A stretch of 64,000 nucleotides of DNA, from the NCBI GenBank assembly GCA_963831535.1, contig CAWHQP010000007.1, positions 620,001 through 684,000 on the forward strand, read 5' to 3'. A program made the translations under genes and the position numbers. The stretch comes from Bog-756 sp963831535. GTDB taxonomy: Bacteria > Actinomycetota > Acidimicrobiia > Acidimicrobiales > RAAP-2. Below are positions 1 through 8,932 of the stretch, piece after piece (position 1 is the stretch's first letter; every line of letters begins with the position of its first letter). The notes beneath the pieces are model-generated. The model saw only the letters and a list, made by a program, of their open reading frames with translations. It had not been told where the DNA came from and did not search any database.

Positions 1-568
1 GCGTGAGGTCGTACCCGCTGGTCGACTTCACGAACTTCCCACCCGCACGGATCACCTCGCCGGTGCCGAGCACCGCCTCGATCCCGAGGACGTGGTGACG
101 GGTCACCCCGTACTTCACCGCCCGCATGCCCCCCGCATTGGTGGCCACGTTCCCGCCCAGGCTGGCCGACTGCTCACCGGGGAAGACCGGGTAGATGAGG
201 TGGTGGGGGGCCAGGACGGCGTCCAGCTCCGCCAGGGTGAGGCCGGGTTCGACCACGGCTACGTGGTTGTCGGTATCGATCTCGATGATCCGGTTCATCC
301 GTTCGAACGAGACCACGACCCCACCGGCCACCGGCGTGCATGCACCCGAGAGTCCTGTACCCGAACCACGTGGTGTGAGCGGGACACCGTCGGCGGCCGC
401 CGCTCGCACGATGGCGGCTACCTCGCCGGTCGAGCCGGGGCGCACCACCGCCCGGGGACGTACCGGGGTGCCGTCGAGCGATTCGTCGTGGGTGGCGTCC
501 TCGCCGATCTGGTCGGCGACATCGAGGTGGTCGACGCCCACGATGGTGGCCAGCAGATCTTCGATCAC
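1..568 (-). CDS. FAD-linked oxidase, GlcD/glycolate-oxidase type (partial)
   Basis: The gene starts at a GTG (568) and runs off the left edge, so only about 189 N-terminal residues are present. They form the FAD-binding_4 (PCMH/VAO-type) domain. An RPRAVVRPGSTGEV segment (about residues 38-51) leads to the pyrophosphate-binding PRGSGTGLSGACTP loop, and then GEQSASLGGNVATNAGG and KYGVTRHHVLG, which are typical of GlcD and D-lactate/glycolate dehydrogenases. The family oxidises 2-hydroxy acids using FAD; the substrate cannot be told from this half. Its start is 9 bases after the stop of the LLM oxidoreductase on the same strand, so the two are probably co-transcribed. The GTG choice rests on spacing and on the homology starting nearby. 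Confidence 0.85.
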   Translation of the reverse strand, partial: MIEDLLATIVGVDHLDVADQIGEDATHDESLDGTPVRPRAVVRPGSTGEVAAIVRAAAADGVPLTPRGSGTGLSGACTPVAGGVVVSFERMNRIIEIDTDNHVAVVEPGLTLAELDAVLAPHHLIYPVFPGEQSASLGGNVATNAGGMRAVKYGVTRHHVLGIEAVLGTGEVIRAGGKFVKSTSGYDLT

Positions 569-577
569 GGGTGCGGC

Positions 578-1516
578 TCAGGCCCCGCTGAGCCCGAGGG
601 CGTCGCCTACGGCGGCGATCCCGGTCCGGTCGGCGAAGGCGAAGCTGAAGATCACCTGGTCGGCGCCGGCGGCGATGTGTCCGGCCACCAGCTCGGGGAT
701 CTCGGTGGGCTGACCGACCACGAACGCCGCGACCTCGTCGGCGGACGACGACGAGGTGAGCAGGGCCTTGGTCTCGGCGGTGTTCTGCTCCGAGGTGGTC
801 AGGATGAGGGGCGTCATCCAGGTCACTTCGATCTCGGCGGGATCCCGACCGACCTCGGCACAGTGCCGGTGGAGCACCTCGATCTTGTGGGCCAAGGTGG
901 CGACGTCACCGGTCACGTTGCACTGGTCGGCGTAGCGGGCCACCAGCGCGAGGGTCCGCTTCTCGCCGCCGCCCCCGATCATGATTCTGGGTCCGCCCGG
1001 CTGCACGGGCCGGGGCAGGTTCCGGGCGTGGTCGAGGGTGAAGTGGGTGCCGGCGAAGCTGACGTCGTCACCGGTGAACATGGCCCGACACACCTGGACC
1101 GCCTCTTCCAGCATGTCCAGCCGGACCCGGTCACTCGGGTACCCGACCCCGAGGGCGTGGTGCTCCACGTCGTACCAGGCTCCACCGATGCCGAGGATGG
1201 CCCGGCCCTCGGAGATCACGTCGAGGGTGGTGACGATCTTGGCCAGCATGGCGGGGTTGCGGTAGGTGACCCCGGTGACCAGCGTACCGAGCTGCACCCG
1301 CTCGGTGCGGGCGGCCAACGCCCCGAGGAGGGTGTACGCCTCCAGCATGGGCTCGCCGGGTCCGCCGAGGGGCGGTAGCTGGAAGTAGTGGTCCATCACC
1401 CACAGCGAGTCGAAGCCGGAGGACTCGGCGGTCACCGCCAGTCCGACCACGTGATCGAAGAGGTCGCCGGGCGCGAACCCAGAGAAATTGGGGAGTTGCA
1501 CACCGAAAGAGGTCAT
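578..1516 (-). CDS. LLM class (luciferase-like) probably F420-dependent oxidoreductase
   Basis: This 312-residue protein is a TIM-barrel luciferase-like monooxygenase/reductase. It begins MTSFGVQLPNFSG and carries the family segments SLWVMDHYFQLP, RVQLGTLVTGVTYRNPAMLAKIVTTLDVIS and GRAILGIGGAWYD. The QLGTLVTG/NPA pattern and the PRIMIGGGGEKRTL loop resemble the F420-binding actinobacterial subgroup, although FMN use cannot be excluded. An in-frame ATG lies 35 codons upstream, but 1516 is preferred because family homology starts there and a TACCGT -10-like box lies 6 bases upstream, suggesting a leaderless transcript. It precedes the FAD oxidase by 9 bases. The substrate is unknown. Confidence 0.85.
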   Translation of the reverse strand: MTSFGVQLPNFSGFAPGDLFDHVVGLAVTAESSGFDSLWVMDHYFQLPPLGGPGEPMLEAYTLLGALAARTERVQLGTLVTGVTYRNPAMLAKIVTTLDVISEGRAILGIGGAWYDVEHHALGVGYPSDRVRLDMLEEAVQVCRAMFTGDDVSFAGTHFTLDHARNLPRPVQPGGPRIMIGGGGEKRTLALVARYADQCNVTGDVATLAHKIEVLHRHCAEVGRDPAEIEVTWMTPLILTTSEQNTAETKALLTSSSSADEVAAFVVGQPTEIPELVAGHIAAGADQVIFSFAFADRTGIAAVGDALGLSGA

Positions 1517-1679
1517 AGCGGCACGGTACCCCCAGATCGGTCGGTCAGGTGTCCCGCACCACCACGGTGGGCCGGGTTGGAGCTCGACTGCGCTCCATGG
1601 CGTGGCCGCGGCCGGAGGCAAGGACCGGCGCCATCGGTGACCCGGATTCGACCGGGCAGGCGAGGAACGTCCGAGGGGG

Positions 1680-2948
1680 TCAGGCCGCCCGGACGGTGAG
1701 AGGACGACCGTTGTCGCGCATTACCTGGCGGATCTCGTGTTCGTCGAAGCCGTGGCGACGGAGGTCCAGGGCGAAGTCGGTGGGCTCGGCCAACCCCTCG
1801 GCGTGGGGCCAGTCCGAGCCGAACAGCAGCCTGTCGATGCCGAGCACGTCCTTCAGAACCCCCATGTCGTCCTCGTAGAAGGGGGCCACCCAGATATGGC
1901 GGCGGAAGGTCTCCACCGGATCCGAGGCGAAGGCCGAGGGCATCTGCCCGTAGGCCTTCTCGAGCTTCTTGACCAGGGCCGGCACCCACTCGGCCCCGGC
2001 CTCGATGCTGGCCACCCGGACGTTGGGGAACCGGTCGAACAGGCCCTGGCATACCAGCGCGGCCATGGTCTCGAACGGAGGTCGGTCGGAGCTGATGACC
2101 GAACGCAGCGGGGAGTGACGGAATGCCTCCAGGCTGCCGTAGGGCTCCCAGTCGTTGATGTAGCGGCCGTAGCCGGCGTCGCCCGAGTGGATGCCGACAG
2201 TCACGCCGGACTCGTTCACCAGGCCCCAGAACGGGTCGAACCGTCGGTCGGCCGGCGAGCGTGTGCCCCTCGGGCGTGTGGGCCGGGCCGCCCTTGACGC
2301 AGATCAGCCGGGCGTCGGCGGCCAGTACCCGGGCCAGCTCGTCGACGGCCGCCTCGACGTCGACCAGGGTGATCATGGGCGCGGCGAAGATGCGCTCCTG
2401 GTAGGCGTAGCCCCAGTCGTCCTCCAGCCACCGGTTGAAGGCGCTGAAGGCCGCCACGCAGGCCTCGGGGTCGTCGGCCAGTGCCTCTTCCATGCCCACC
2501 CCGAGGGTGGGGAAGAGGAAGCACCCGTCGAGTCCCTGGGCGTCCATGACGGCCAGCCGGGCGTCACGGTCGCGGTACTCGGGCCGGATCGGCTCGAGGT
2601 CGCCGAACAGGGCACGGATGTCCTGGCCGGCGGGATTGCGGCCGCGGAAGTACTCGTCGAGGCTGCCCGGCTTGGCCACCGGGTCGAAGGTGGGGTTGGG
2701 GATGAACCGGTTGATCGTTCCCCCCGACCAGCAGCCGTTGGCGACCGTCGATCTCGGCCCACTGCATGGCCCGCTTGGCCATGGTCGGGATCGATGTGGC
2801 GGGTGTAGGCGTCGGTGGCCTCGTAGTAGTGGTTGTCGGCGTCGAAGGCGACGATAGTCCGACCGGCCCCGGCCCGGACCCGAGGGTCGCTCGGTCTGGT
2901 CGTCGGTCGTGGGTCACCGTCAGTCCAGCCCGAGGACCCGGAGGGCAT
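1680..2948 (-). CDS. amidohydrolase (amidohydrolase_2 / ACMSD-like) family protein A, frameshifted
   Basis: A metal-dependent TIM-barrel hydrolase or decarboxylase is spread over three reading frames. In order: FDADNHYYEATDAYTRH (metal site DxDxH type), TMAKRAMQWAEIDG, TINRFIPNPTFDPVAKPGS, LDGCFLFPTLGVGMEE, then RFDPFWGLVNESGVTVGIHSGD, VASIEAGAEWV and the C-terminal RLLFGSDWPHAEG (metal-binding Asp). Frame changes lie near 2783-2792, in the C6 run 2720-2725, and near 2241-2256. Each is explained by one extra base, and removing all three gives about 421 residues. The start is unsure: 2948 is the only in-frame ATG and would overlap the upstream gene, while a GTG at 2917 needs one more indel. 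Probably intact in the organism; substrate unknown. Confidence 0.75.
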
Positions 2949-3797
2949 TGGTGCGGAGGAACTTGGGCCACACCTCGTCCTTGAACCCGACGGCGGGCAG
3001 CTCGGTCATGATCCGCTCGATGGACAGGCCCATCGGGAAGTACCCGGCGATAGATGATCTTGTCGGCGCCCCGGGTGTTGGCGTAGTTCACGATGTCCTT
3101 CGGGTAGTACTTGGGGGCGAAGGCGCTCGTGGAGTAGTGCAGCCCCGGCCACTTGAGCATGAGCTTGACGGCCAGCTCGGTCCACGGCTCGCAGCCGTGG
3201 CGGGTGACGAAGACCAGGTCGGGGAAGTCGAACATCACCTCGTCGATGAGCTCGACGTGCTGGCAGGCCGCCTTCAGCCGGGGCCCGGGGATGCCGGCAC
3301 AGCAGAACACCGGGATGCCCAGCTCCACGCCTTGGCGTAGAGCGGATACATCTTCTTGTCGTTGATGGGCACCTGGGGGAAGGTGCCCGCCGGGAACACG
3401 CCGACGGCCCGGACGCCGTAGGTCTCGTACTCCTCGACCAGCTTGCGGATCCCTTGCATCCCGTCATTGGGGTCGACGGAGGACGAGGGGATGAACCGGT
3501 CCGGGTGCCGCTTCAAGGCCTCGTCGCTGATGCCGGTCGGGATCGCCCACGCCGATCAGCCCTCGCTCGATGCCCCAGAGGTCCATCTCCCGCAACGTCA
3601 CGCCGACCGGGTCGTCGGCGCCCTCCACCGACTTGCCCGTGCCCGTCCTTGAACATGTACTCGACGGGGAAGTCGAACTTCTCCTTGGACTCCGTGTCCT
3701 TGGTCTGGCGGGTGATGAACCGGTAGACCTCCTTCATGTCGGGATGGGGGAACCCCACCATGGTGTCGACCACACCCACGTCCGTCGGCATTGGCAT
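2920..3797 (-). CDS. amidohydrolase family protein B, frameshifted
   Basis: This is the upstream partner of amidohydrolase A and belongs to the same broad family. It starts MPMPTDVGVVDTMVGFPHPD at an ATG (3797) preceded by a purine-rich AGGAGAGGAAGAGG ribosome site. It continues in other frames with GADDPVGVTLREMDLWGIERG, HPDRFIPSSSVDPNDGMQG, ELGIPVFCCAGIPGPRLK, FVTRHGCEPWTELAVKLMLKWP, AFAPKYYPKDIVNY and a final TNALRVLGLD. Four indels (near 3642, 3537 and 3048 as extra bases; near 3330 as a missing G) restore one frame of 291 residues, and the length then divides exactly by three. The pairing suggests one pathway or a heteromeric enzyme, but no substrate can be named. Confidence 0.75.
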
Positions 3798-4015
3798 TGG
3801 TGCCTCTTCCTCTCCTAGGCCGGCCCGAAGCGCTCGGGATCGACGCGCTGGCGACGGCCCCGTACCCCGGGGATAGTAGAGCGCGTGGTGGGTGCCCGGG
3901 AATCCTCGGAGCCCACCGGCTCGGGAGTGCGGGGTGGATCCCCGGTCATCCACCGGTCCGGTCCGGCCGGAGGAACCGTGCCGACCCTACCTCTCCGGCT
4001 CCCGACCATCGTGCC

Positions 4016-4021
4016 TAGGGT
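4016..4021 (+). promoter_or_regulatory. -10 box of leaderless type, SDR gene
   Basis: TAGGGT lies 8 bases before the ATG at 4030 in the 232-base divergent gap between amidohydrolase B and the SDR gene. No Shine-Dalgarno site is visible, which fits a leaderless or near-leaderless transcript. No convincing -35 element was seen. Confidence 0.35.
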
Positions 4022-4029
4022 GGGCGGCC

Positions 4030-4809
4030 ATGGAACTTCGACTGGACGGCAAGACGGCGCTGATCACCGGGGCCTCTCGGGGCATCGGCCAGGCCATGGC
4101 GGCGTCATTCGCCGCCGCCGGCGCTTCGGTGATGCTCTCCTCCCGCCGGGCCGACGCCCTGAGCCGGGCCAAGGCCGAGATCGACGAGGGGTCGGGGGGA
4201 CGGGCTGGCGAGGTGGCGTGGCACGTGGCCAACGCCGGAGATCCCGAGCAGGCCGAGGGCTGCGTGGCCGCCACGGTGGCGCGTTTCGGCGCGGTCGACA
4301 TCCTGGTCAACAACGCCGCCACCAATCCGTACTACGGGCCGATCATCGAGATCGACACGCCCCGGGCCGACAAGACGGTGCGGGTGAACCAAAGCGGCTA
4401 TCTCGAATGGGCCCAGGCGGCGTGGCGGGCCGGCATGTCCGAGCGGGGCGGGGTCATCCTCAACCTGGCCTCCATCGGGGGCCTGTCGGTGGAGGGCGGC
4501 ATCGGCTGGTACAACGTGACCAAGGCGGCGGTCATCCACCTGACCAGCCAGCTGGCCGGGGAGTTGGGCCCGCAGGTGCGGGTGAACGCCCTCGCTCCCG
4601 GACTGGTCAAGACCGAGTTCGCCCGGGCCCTGTGGGAGTCCGCCGAGGACTCGATCGCCGGCCGGATGCCGCTGCGACGGCTGGGGGAGGCCGAGGACAT
4701 CGCCAATGCCGCGCTGTTCCTGTGTTCCGACGCGGCCTCGTGGATCACCGGACACACCCTGGTCATCGACGGTGGAGCCATGTGCATCGCCAGCGGAGGG
4801 CTGTCCTGA
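4030..4809 (+). CDS. SDR family NAD(P)-dependent oxidoreductase
   Basis: This is a 259-residue classical short-chain dehydrogenase. The cofactor loop TGASRGIG is at residues 13-20, the NNAA motif follows beta-4, and the catalytic residues are Ser148, Tyr161 and Lys165 (YNVTK). The PGLVKTEFAR segment and the C-terminal ITGHTLVIDGG are also family-typical. The enzyme should reduce or oxidise a carbonyl/alcohol pair with NAD(P)H. It resembles FabG-like members, but an SDR with no pathway neighbour cannot be assigned a substrate. The ATG at 4030 fits the family start. The gene is followed after 43 bases by the convergent menE. Confidence 0.9.
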   Translation: MELRLDGKTALITGASRGIGQAMAASFAAAGASVMLSSRRADALSRAKAEIDEGSGGRAGEVAWHVANAGDPEQAEGCVAATVARFGAVDILVNNAATNPYYGPIIEIDTPRADKTVRVNQSGYLEWAQAAWRAGMSERGGVILNLASIGGLSVEGGIGWYNVTKAAVIHLTSQLAGELGPQVRVNALAPGLVKTEFARALWESAEDSIAGRMPLRRLGEAEDIANAALFLCSDAASWITGHTLVIDGGAMCIASGGLS

Positions 4810-4852
4810 GGAACATCTTCACCCTGTACAGGCGGGAGCGGGTCGGACGTCA

Positions 4853-5980
4853 TCAGGTCAGCTCGGTCCGGCGGACCTTCCCGCTGGCCGTGCGGGGGAG
4901 CTCGTCGACCACCACCAGCTGGCGGGGCGCGTCCCAGGGTGACAGCTCGGCGGTGACCAGGTCCCGCAGTTCGTCGAGATGGGGGAGTCGGGCCCCATCG
5001 GCGGGAACGACCCAGGCCACTACCCGCTCGCCCCATTCGGGGTCGGACCGCTTCCAGACGGCCACCTGACCGACGGCGGGGTGGCCGCCGAGGACGCGCT
5101 CGACCGGAGCCGGCCACACCTTCTCCCCGCCGCTCACGATGACCTCGGCGATCCGACCGAACACCGACAGTGTTCGGTCCGGGGCGAGCCGGCCGGAATC
5201 GCCGGTGGGGAGCCACCCCCCTGCGAGACGCGGATCGGTCCCGTCGCGGTAGCACCGGAGCACCATCGGCCCGCGCACCAGGATCTCCCCATCCCCGCCG
5301 GTGGTCCCGTCACCGATGCGCACCTCGACACCATCGAGGGCCACGCCGTCGTAGACGATTCCCGACCCGGTCTCGGTCATGCCGTAGGTGGTGATGACGT
5401 TGTCGGGTAGTGCGTCGGGGGGCGCGGCCCCGCCCAGCAGCACGGCCCGGTAGCCCGAGACGTCGGCGCGGCGCAGCGCGGTGGCCACGAGTGACACCAA
5501 CGTGGCGCCGCCGCCGGCCAGGCGCTCGACGACGGCCGCGTCGAACCCGGGGAGCACCGTGCACGGTGTACCGGTGACCAGGGACCGGGTCACCACCGAC
5601 AGACCACCGATATGGGCCAGGGGGAGGCAGGCCACCCATCGGTCCGAGCTCGGGTCGATCCCGAGGCGGGTCGAGCTGGCCCGGGCCGAGGCGGCCACGG
5701 CGTCATGGTCGAGGACGACGCCTTTGGCCCGACCGGTCGTTCCGCTGGTGGCCACCACCAGCGCGTCCCCCGGTTCGGTGGGCTGTCCCCCGGGCCGGCG
5801 GTGCCGACCCGAGGCATCGACCACCACCGAGGGCCGCAGCGCATCGACCATCCGGGCCACCGCCGGGAGGGGGAGACGGGGATCGATGGGGAGGACGGCG
5901 TCGCCGTCGTTCCACGCCGCCTCGAGGGCCTCGACGAAGCCCTGACCGCCGGGTAGGTCGAGCGCTACCAGCTCCGGCAT
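4853..5980 (-). CDS. menE: o-succinylbenzoate--CoA ligase
   Basis: This 375-residue adenylate-forming enzyme activates o-succinylbenzoate with CoA in menaquinone synthesis. The AMP-binding loop TSGTTGRAKG is at residues 78-87, YGMTETG is near 205, PTGDSG near 268, and the catalytic lysine of RTASGKVRR is Lys368. It is shorter than general acyl-CoA synthetases (about 500), as usual for actinobacterial MenE, which lacks part of the N-terminal lobe. Assignment as MenE rather than a generic ligase rests on the adjacent menB, menA, menH and menD. Its start is 52 bases from the divergent menB start. Confidence 0.88.
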   Translation of the reverse strand: MPELVALDLPGGQGFVEALEAAWNDGDAVLPIDPRLPLPAVARMVDALRPSVVVDASGRHRRPGGQPTEPGDALVVATSGTTGRAKGVVLDHDAVAASARASSTRLGIDPSSDRWVACLPLAHIGGLSVVTRSLVTGTPCTVLPGFDAAVVERLAGGGATLVSLVATALRRADVSGYRAVLLGGAAPPDALPDNVITTYGMTETGSGIVYDGVALDGVEVRIGDGTTGGDGEILVRGPMVLRCYRDGTDPRLAGGWLPTGDSGRLAPDRTLSVFGRIAEVIVSGGEKVWPAPVERVLGGHPAVGQVAVWKRSDPEWGERVVAWVVPADGARLPHLDELRDLVTAELSPWDAPRQLVVVDELPRTASGKVRRTELT

Positions 5981-5986
5981 GGGGCT

Positions 5987-5992
5987 AGCCTA
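5987..5992 (-). promoter_or_regulatory. -10 box of leaderless type, menE
   Basis: Read on the minus strand, TAGGCT lies 6 bases before the menE ATG (5980). It sits in the 52-base menE/menB divergent gap, so the two promoters must be very close or overlap. Confidence 0.35.
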
Positions 5993-6032
5993 GGCGACCG
6001 TACGAGTGGTGACTCTAGGAGTGAATGGTCGA

Positions 6033-6974
6033 ATGGTTGTATCCGATCCGGAAGAGCAGGGGACGACGGGGACCGAAGCCACCGTCGAGACAGTGATCTC
6101 GGGTCCGCCCCTCGACCCGGTGGACCGCTTCCGTGGCCTGGCCCTGCCGTCGTGGGAGCGTCGGGGTGACTACCGCGACATCACCCTCGATGTGGCCGAC
6201 GGGATAGCCAAACTGACGATCGCCCGACCCGAGGTCCGCAACGCCTTCCGCCCCCAGACCCTGTTCGAGCTGGCCGATGCCTTCAACCTGGCCCGTGACG
6301 ACCCGTCGGTCGGGGTGGTCATCCTTACCGGCCAGGGTCCGGACGCCTTCTGCTCCGGCGGCGACCAGAAGATCCGCGGCGACGACGGCTACCTCGGCGA
6401 CGATGCCGTGGCCCAGCGGGGTATCGGCCGCCTCAACGTGCTGGACCTGCAGATCCAGATCCGTCGGCTGCCCAAACCGGTGGTTGCCATGGTGGCCGGC
6501 TATGCCATCGGTGGCGGTCACATCCTCCACCTGGTCTGCGACCTGTCCATCGCCGCCGACAATGCCCGGTTCGGCCAGACGGGCCCCAAGGTGGGCAGCT
6601 TCGACGGTGGTTACGGGGCCAGCCTGCTGGCCCGCACCATCGGGCTGAAGCGGGCCAAAGAGGTGTGGTTCCTCTGTCGCCAGTACGACGCCGCCACCGC
6701 CCTCGAGTGGGGACTGGTCAATGAGGTGGTGCCCTTGGCCGGCCTGGAACGAGAGACCGTGGCGTGGTGCCGTCAGATGCTCTCGCTCTCCCCTCTGGCG
6801 CTGCGGATGCTGAAGGGTGGGCTGCACGCGGCCGACGACGGGCTGGCCGGGTTGCAGCAGTTCGCCGGGGACGCCACCATGCTCTTCTACATGAGCGAGG
6901 AAGGACAAGAGGGGCGCAACGCCTTCCAGGAACACCGGCCACCGGACTTCGGTCGCTTTCCCCGCCGCCCGTGA
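6033..6974 (+). CDS. menB: 1,4-dihydroxy-2-naphthoyl-CoA synthase
   Basis: This crotonase-fold enzyme closes the naphthoquinone ring from o-succinylbenzoyl-CoA. The protein is 313 residues with an ATG at 6033, chosen because AGGAG (6017-6021) stands 11 bases upstream; in-frame GTGs at 6006 and 6021 are alternatives. Visible features include RPEVRNAFRPQT, the oxyanion-hole segment FCSGGDQK, the AGYAIGGGH loop and the MenB-type FGQTGPKVGSFDGGYGASLLAR. The C-terminal NAFQEHRPPDFGRFPR is also characteristic. Length and motifs match MenB rather than fatty-acid enoyl-CoA hydratase. It is followed 28 bases later by menA. Confidence 0.93.
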   Translation: MVVSDPEEQGTTGTEATVETVISGPPLDPVDRFRGLALPSWERRGDYRDITLDVADGIAKLTIARPEVRNAFRPQTLFELADAFNLARDDPSVGVVILTGQGPDAFCSGGDQKIRGDDGYLGDDAVAQRGIGRLNVLDLQIQIRRLPKPVVAMVAGYAIGGGHILHLVCDLSIAADNARFGQTGPKVGSFDGGYGASLLARTIGLKRAKEVWFLCRQYDAATALEWGLVNEVVPLAGLERETVAWCRQMLSLSPLALRMLKGGLHAADDGLAGLQQFAGDATMLFYMSEEGQEGRNAFQEHRPPDFGRFPRRP

Positions 6975-7002
6975 ACCGGGCAGCGCACGGCGGGACGCCG
7001 GC

Positions 7003-8055
7003 ATGACCCCGGACGGTACGCCGGCCGACGCGCCTGCGGTGTCCTCCGGACCCGGACCGGTCAAACGGTGGGTGCTCGGGGCCCGTCCCCGGACCCTCCC
7101 CGCCGCGGTGGTTCCCGTGGCGGTGGGCACCGCGGCGGCCCACGCCGCCGTGTTCCGTACTGTCGCCGAGCGCCATGGGTCGGCCGCGTACTCGTCCTCG
7201 GTCACGCTGCACCTGACCGGGTCGGCGCACTTCTGGTTGCGGGCGCTCGGTGCGCTGGCGGTGGCCCTGGCCGTGCAGATCGGGACCAACTACGCCAACG
7301 ACTACTCCGACGGCATCCGGGGCACCGACGATGCCCGGGTGGGCCCGGTGCGTCTGGTGGCCAGCGGGCTGGCCTCGCCGGCGGCCGTCCGGCGGGCGGC
7401 GCTGGCGGCCTTCGGGATCGCCGGCGTCGTGGGTCTGGCCCTGGCCTGGGCCTCATCGTGGTGGGTCCTGGTCGTGGGGGCGGCATGCCTGGCGGCCGGA
7501 TGGTTCTACACCGGAGGTCCCCGGCCCTACGGGTACGCCGGATTCGGCGAGCTATTCGTCTTCGTCTTCTTCGGGCTCGTGGCCACCGTGGGGACCTTCT
7601 ACGTGGAGTCGCTCCGGCTCGGTGAGGCGGTGGTGTGGTTCGCCGCCGTGGCCGTCGGTTTGCTGGCCACCGCGCTGCTGTTGGCCAACAATCTCCGGGA
7701 CATCGCCACTGACGCCGTGAGCGGCAAGCGCACCCTGGCCGTCCGGATGGGCCGCCGCAGAGGGGGCTGGTGCTACGTCGCCTGCGTCGGACTGCCCTTC
7801 GTGGGGGTGTTGGCCTGGGCGGTGTTGTCGGTGACCGGAACCCTCCACGCGTCCCGCCCGGGCATCGCCTTTCTCCCCCTGGCCGCCGTGGTGGCGGCGA
7901 TCCCGCCGGCGAGGCTGGCCCTCGGTGCGGCCGAAGGCCGGGCCCTGCTACCCGTGCTGGCCGCCACCGGCCGGCTCCAACTCCTCTTCGGTCTGCTGCT
8001 GTCGGTGGCGCTGTGGTTCTGGGTCCCGTACGTGTGGCCCTTCGGCCCACCGTGA
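7003..8055 (+). CDS. menA: 1,4-dihydroxy-2-naphthoate polyprenyltransferase
   Basis: This 350-residue membrane UbiA-family prenyltransferase attaches the isoprenoid tail to 1,4-dihydroxy-2-naphthoate, giving demethylmenaquinone. After a short N-terminal tail comes RPRTLPAAVVPVAVGTA, then the first Asp-rich motif in NYANDYSDGIRGTDD (Mg-diphosphate binding) and a second one in NNLRDIATD. Roughly eight hydrophobic helices are visible. The context of menE, menB, menH and menD supports MenA over other UbiA members. A methyltransferase (menG/ubiE) is not in this window. Confidence 0.93.
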   Translation: MTPDGTPADAPAVSSGPGPVKRWVLGARPRTLPAAVVPVAVGTAAAHAAVFRTVAERHGSAAYSSSVTLHLTGSAHFWLRALGALAVALAVQIGTNYANDYSDGIRGTDDARVGPVRLVASGLASPAAVRRAALAAFGIAGVVGLALAWASSWWVLVVGAACLAAGWFYTGGPRPYGYAGFGELFVFVFFGLVATVGTFYVESLRLGEAVVWFAAVAVGLLATALLLANNLRDIATDAVSGKRTLAVRMGRRRGGWCYVACVGLPFVGVLAWAVLSVTGTLHASRPGIAFLPLAAVVAAIPPARLALGAAEGRALLPVLAATGRLQLLFGLLLSVALWFWVPYVWPFGPP

Positions 8056-8084
8056 ACGGACCCAACGCCGATCGGGTGCGGGGC

Positions 8085-8921
8085 TCACGAGGCCGTGTGG
8101 GAGCGCACCAGGCCGGCCACGGTATCGGGGAACTGCAGGTGCGGCGCATGACCGGCACCCGCCACGGTCGCCATGGTGGCGCCGCCGCCGATGGCGTCGA
8201 CCATCCGGTTTCCCAGCTGGGTGAACTTCACGTCGTCGGCCCCGGTGATCACCAACACCGGCATGGTCAGGCGCCCCAACTGCTCCCACAGCGGAAGCTG
8301 GGTACCGGTCCCGGCGAGCCGCAGGCTCGAGGCCAGGCCCGGGCCGGTGTTGGTCAGCCGTTCCCCGAATCCGTCGGCCGCGGGATCGACACCCGAGAAC
8401 ATCGGGTTGGCCATCCACTCCCGGAGGAACTCGTCGACCGGCTGGGGGGTCCGGCTGGCCGAACTCGGGTCGAGGCGGTCGGCCAGTACCCCGTCCGACC
8501 GGCGGCGCTCGAGGCGCTCCTCGGAGCCCTCGATCCCGGCCGTGCCCGATATGAGGACCAGCGAGTCGACGAGTTGGGGGCAGGCCAGGGCCAGGTGGAG
8601 GCAGAACCGTGCTCCCATGGAGTACCCGAGATAGCCGGCCCGACCCCCGGCCGCGCCCAGGAGGAGGGCCCCGTCCACCAGGGTGGCGCGCACCGCCGCC
8701 GACCGCCCGTGGCCGGGCATGTCCACGGTGACGACCTCATGGTCACGGGCCAGGTCGTCGTCCATCCCCGCCCACACCCTCGAGGTCTGGGTGAATCCGT
8801 GGGCCAGCACGAGGCGCGGGCCCACGCCCCGTCGCCCGGCGTGGAGCGACGGCGACGTCCTCGGGATCTCGGACGAGTTCGGCGGGACCGGTCTGGTCGG
8901 GGGTTCTGGCCGGTTCGACAT
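8085..8921 (-). CDS. menH: alpha/beta hydrolase, probable SHCHC synthase
   Basis: This alpha/beta-hydrolase of 278 residues has the nucleophile elbow GYSMGA, an oxyanion HGFTQTSRVW segment, a late acidic residue in VITGADD and the catalytic His in GAGHAPHLQFP. In menaquinone synthesis MenH removes pyruvate from the SEPHCHC product of MenD. The call depends on position, since its start codon is only 11 bases from the divergent menD start; the fold alone would allow many other esterase roles. The ATG at 8921 has no clear ribosome site. It is convergent with menA. Confidence 0.75.
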   Translation of the reverse strand: MSNRPEPPTRPVPPNSSEIPRTSPSLHAGRRGVGPRLVLAHGFTQTSRVWAGMDDDLARDHEVVTVDMPGHGRSAAVRATLVDGALLLGAAGGRAGYLGYSMGARFCLHLALACPQLVDSLVLISGTAGIEGSEERLERRRSDGVLADRLDPSSASRTPQPVDEFLREWMANPMFSGVDPAADGFGERLTNTGPGLASSLRLAGTGTQLPLWEQLGRLTMPVLVITGADDVKFTQLGNRMVDAIGGGATMATVAGAGHAPHLQFPDTVAGLVRSHTAS

Positions 8922-8932
8922 GGGGGGCACTG

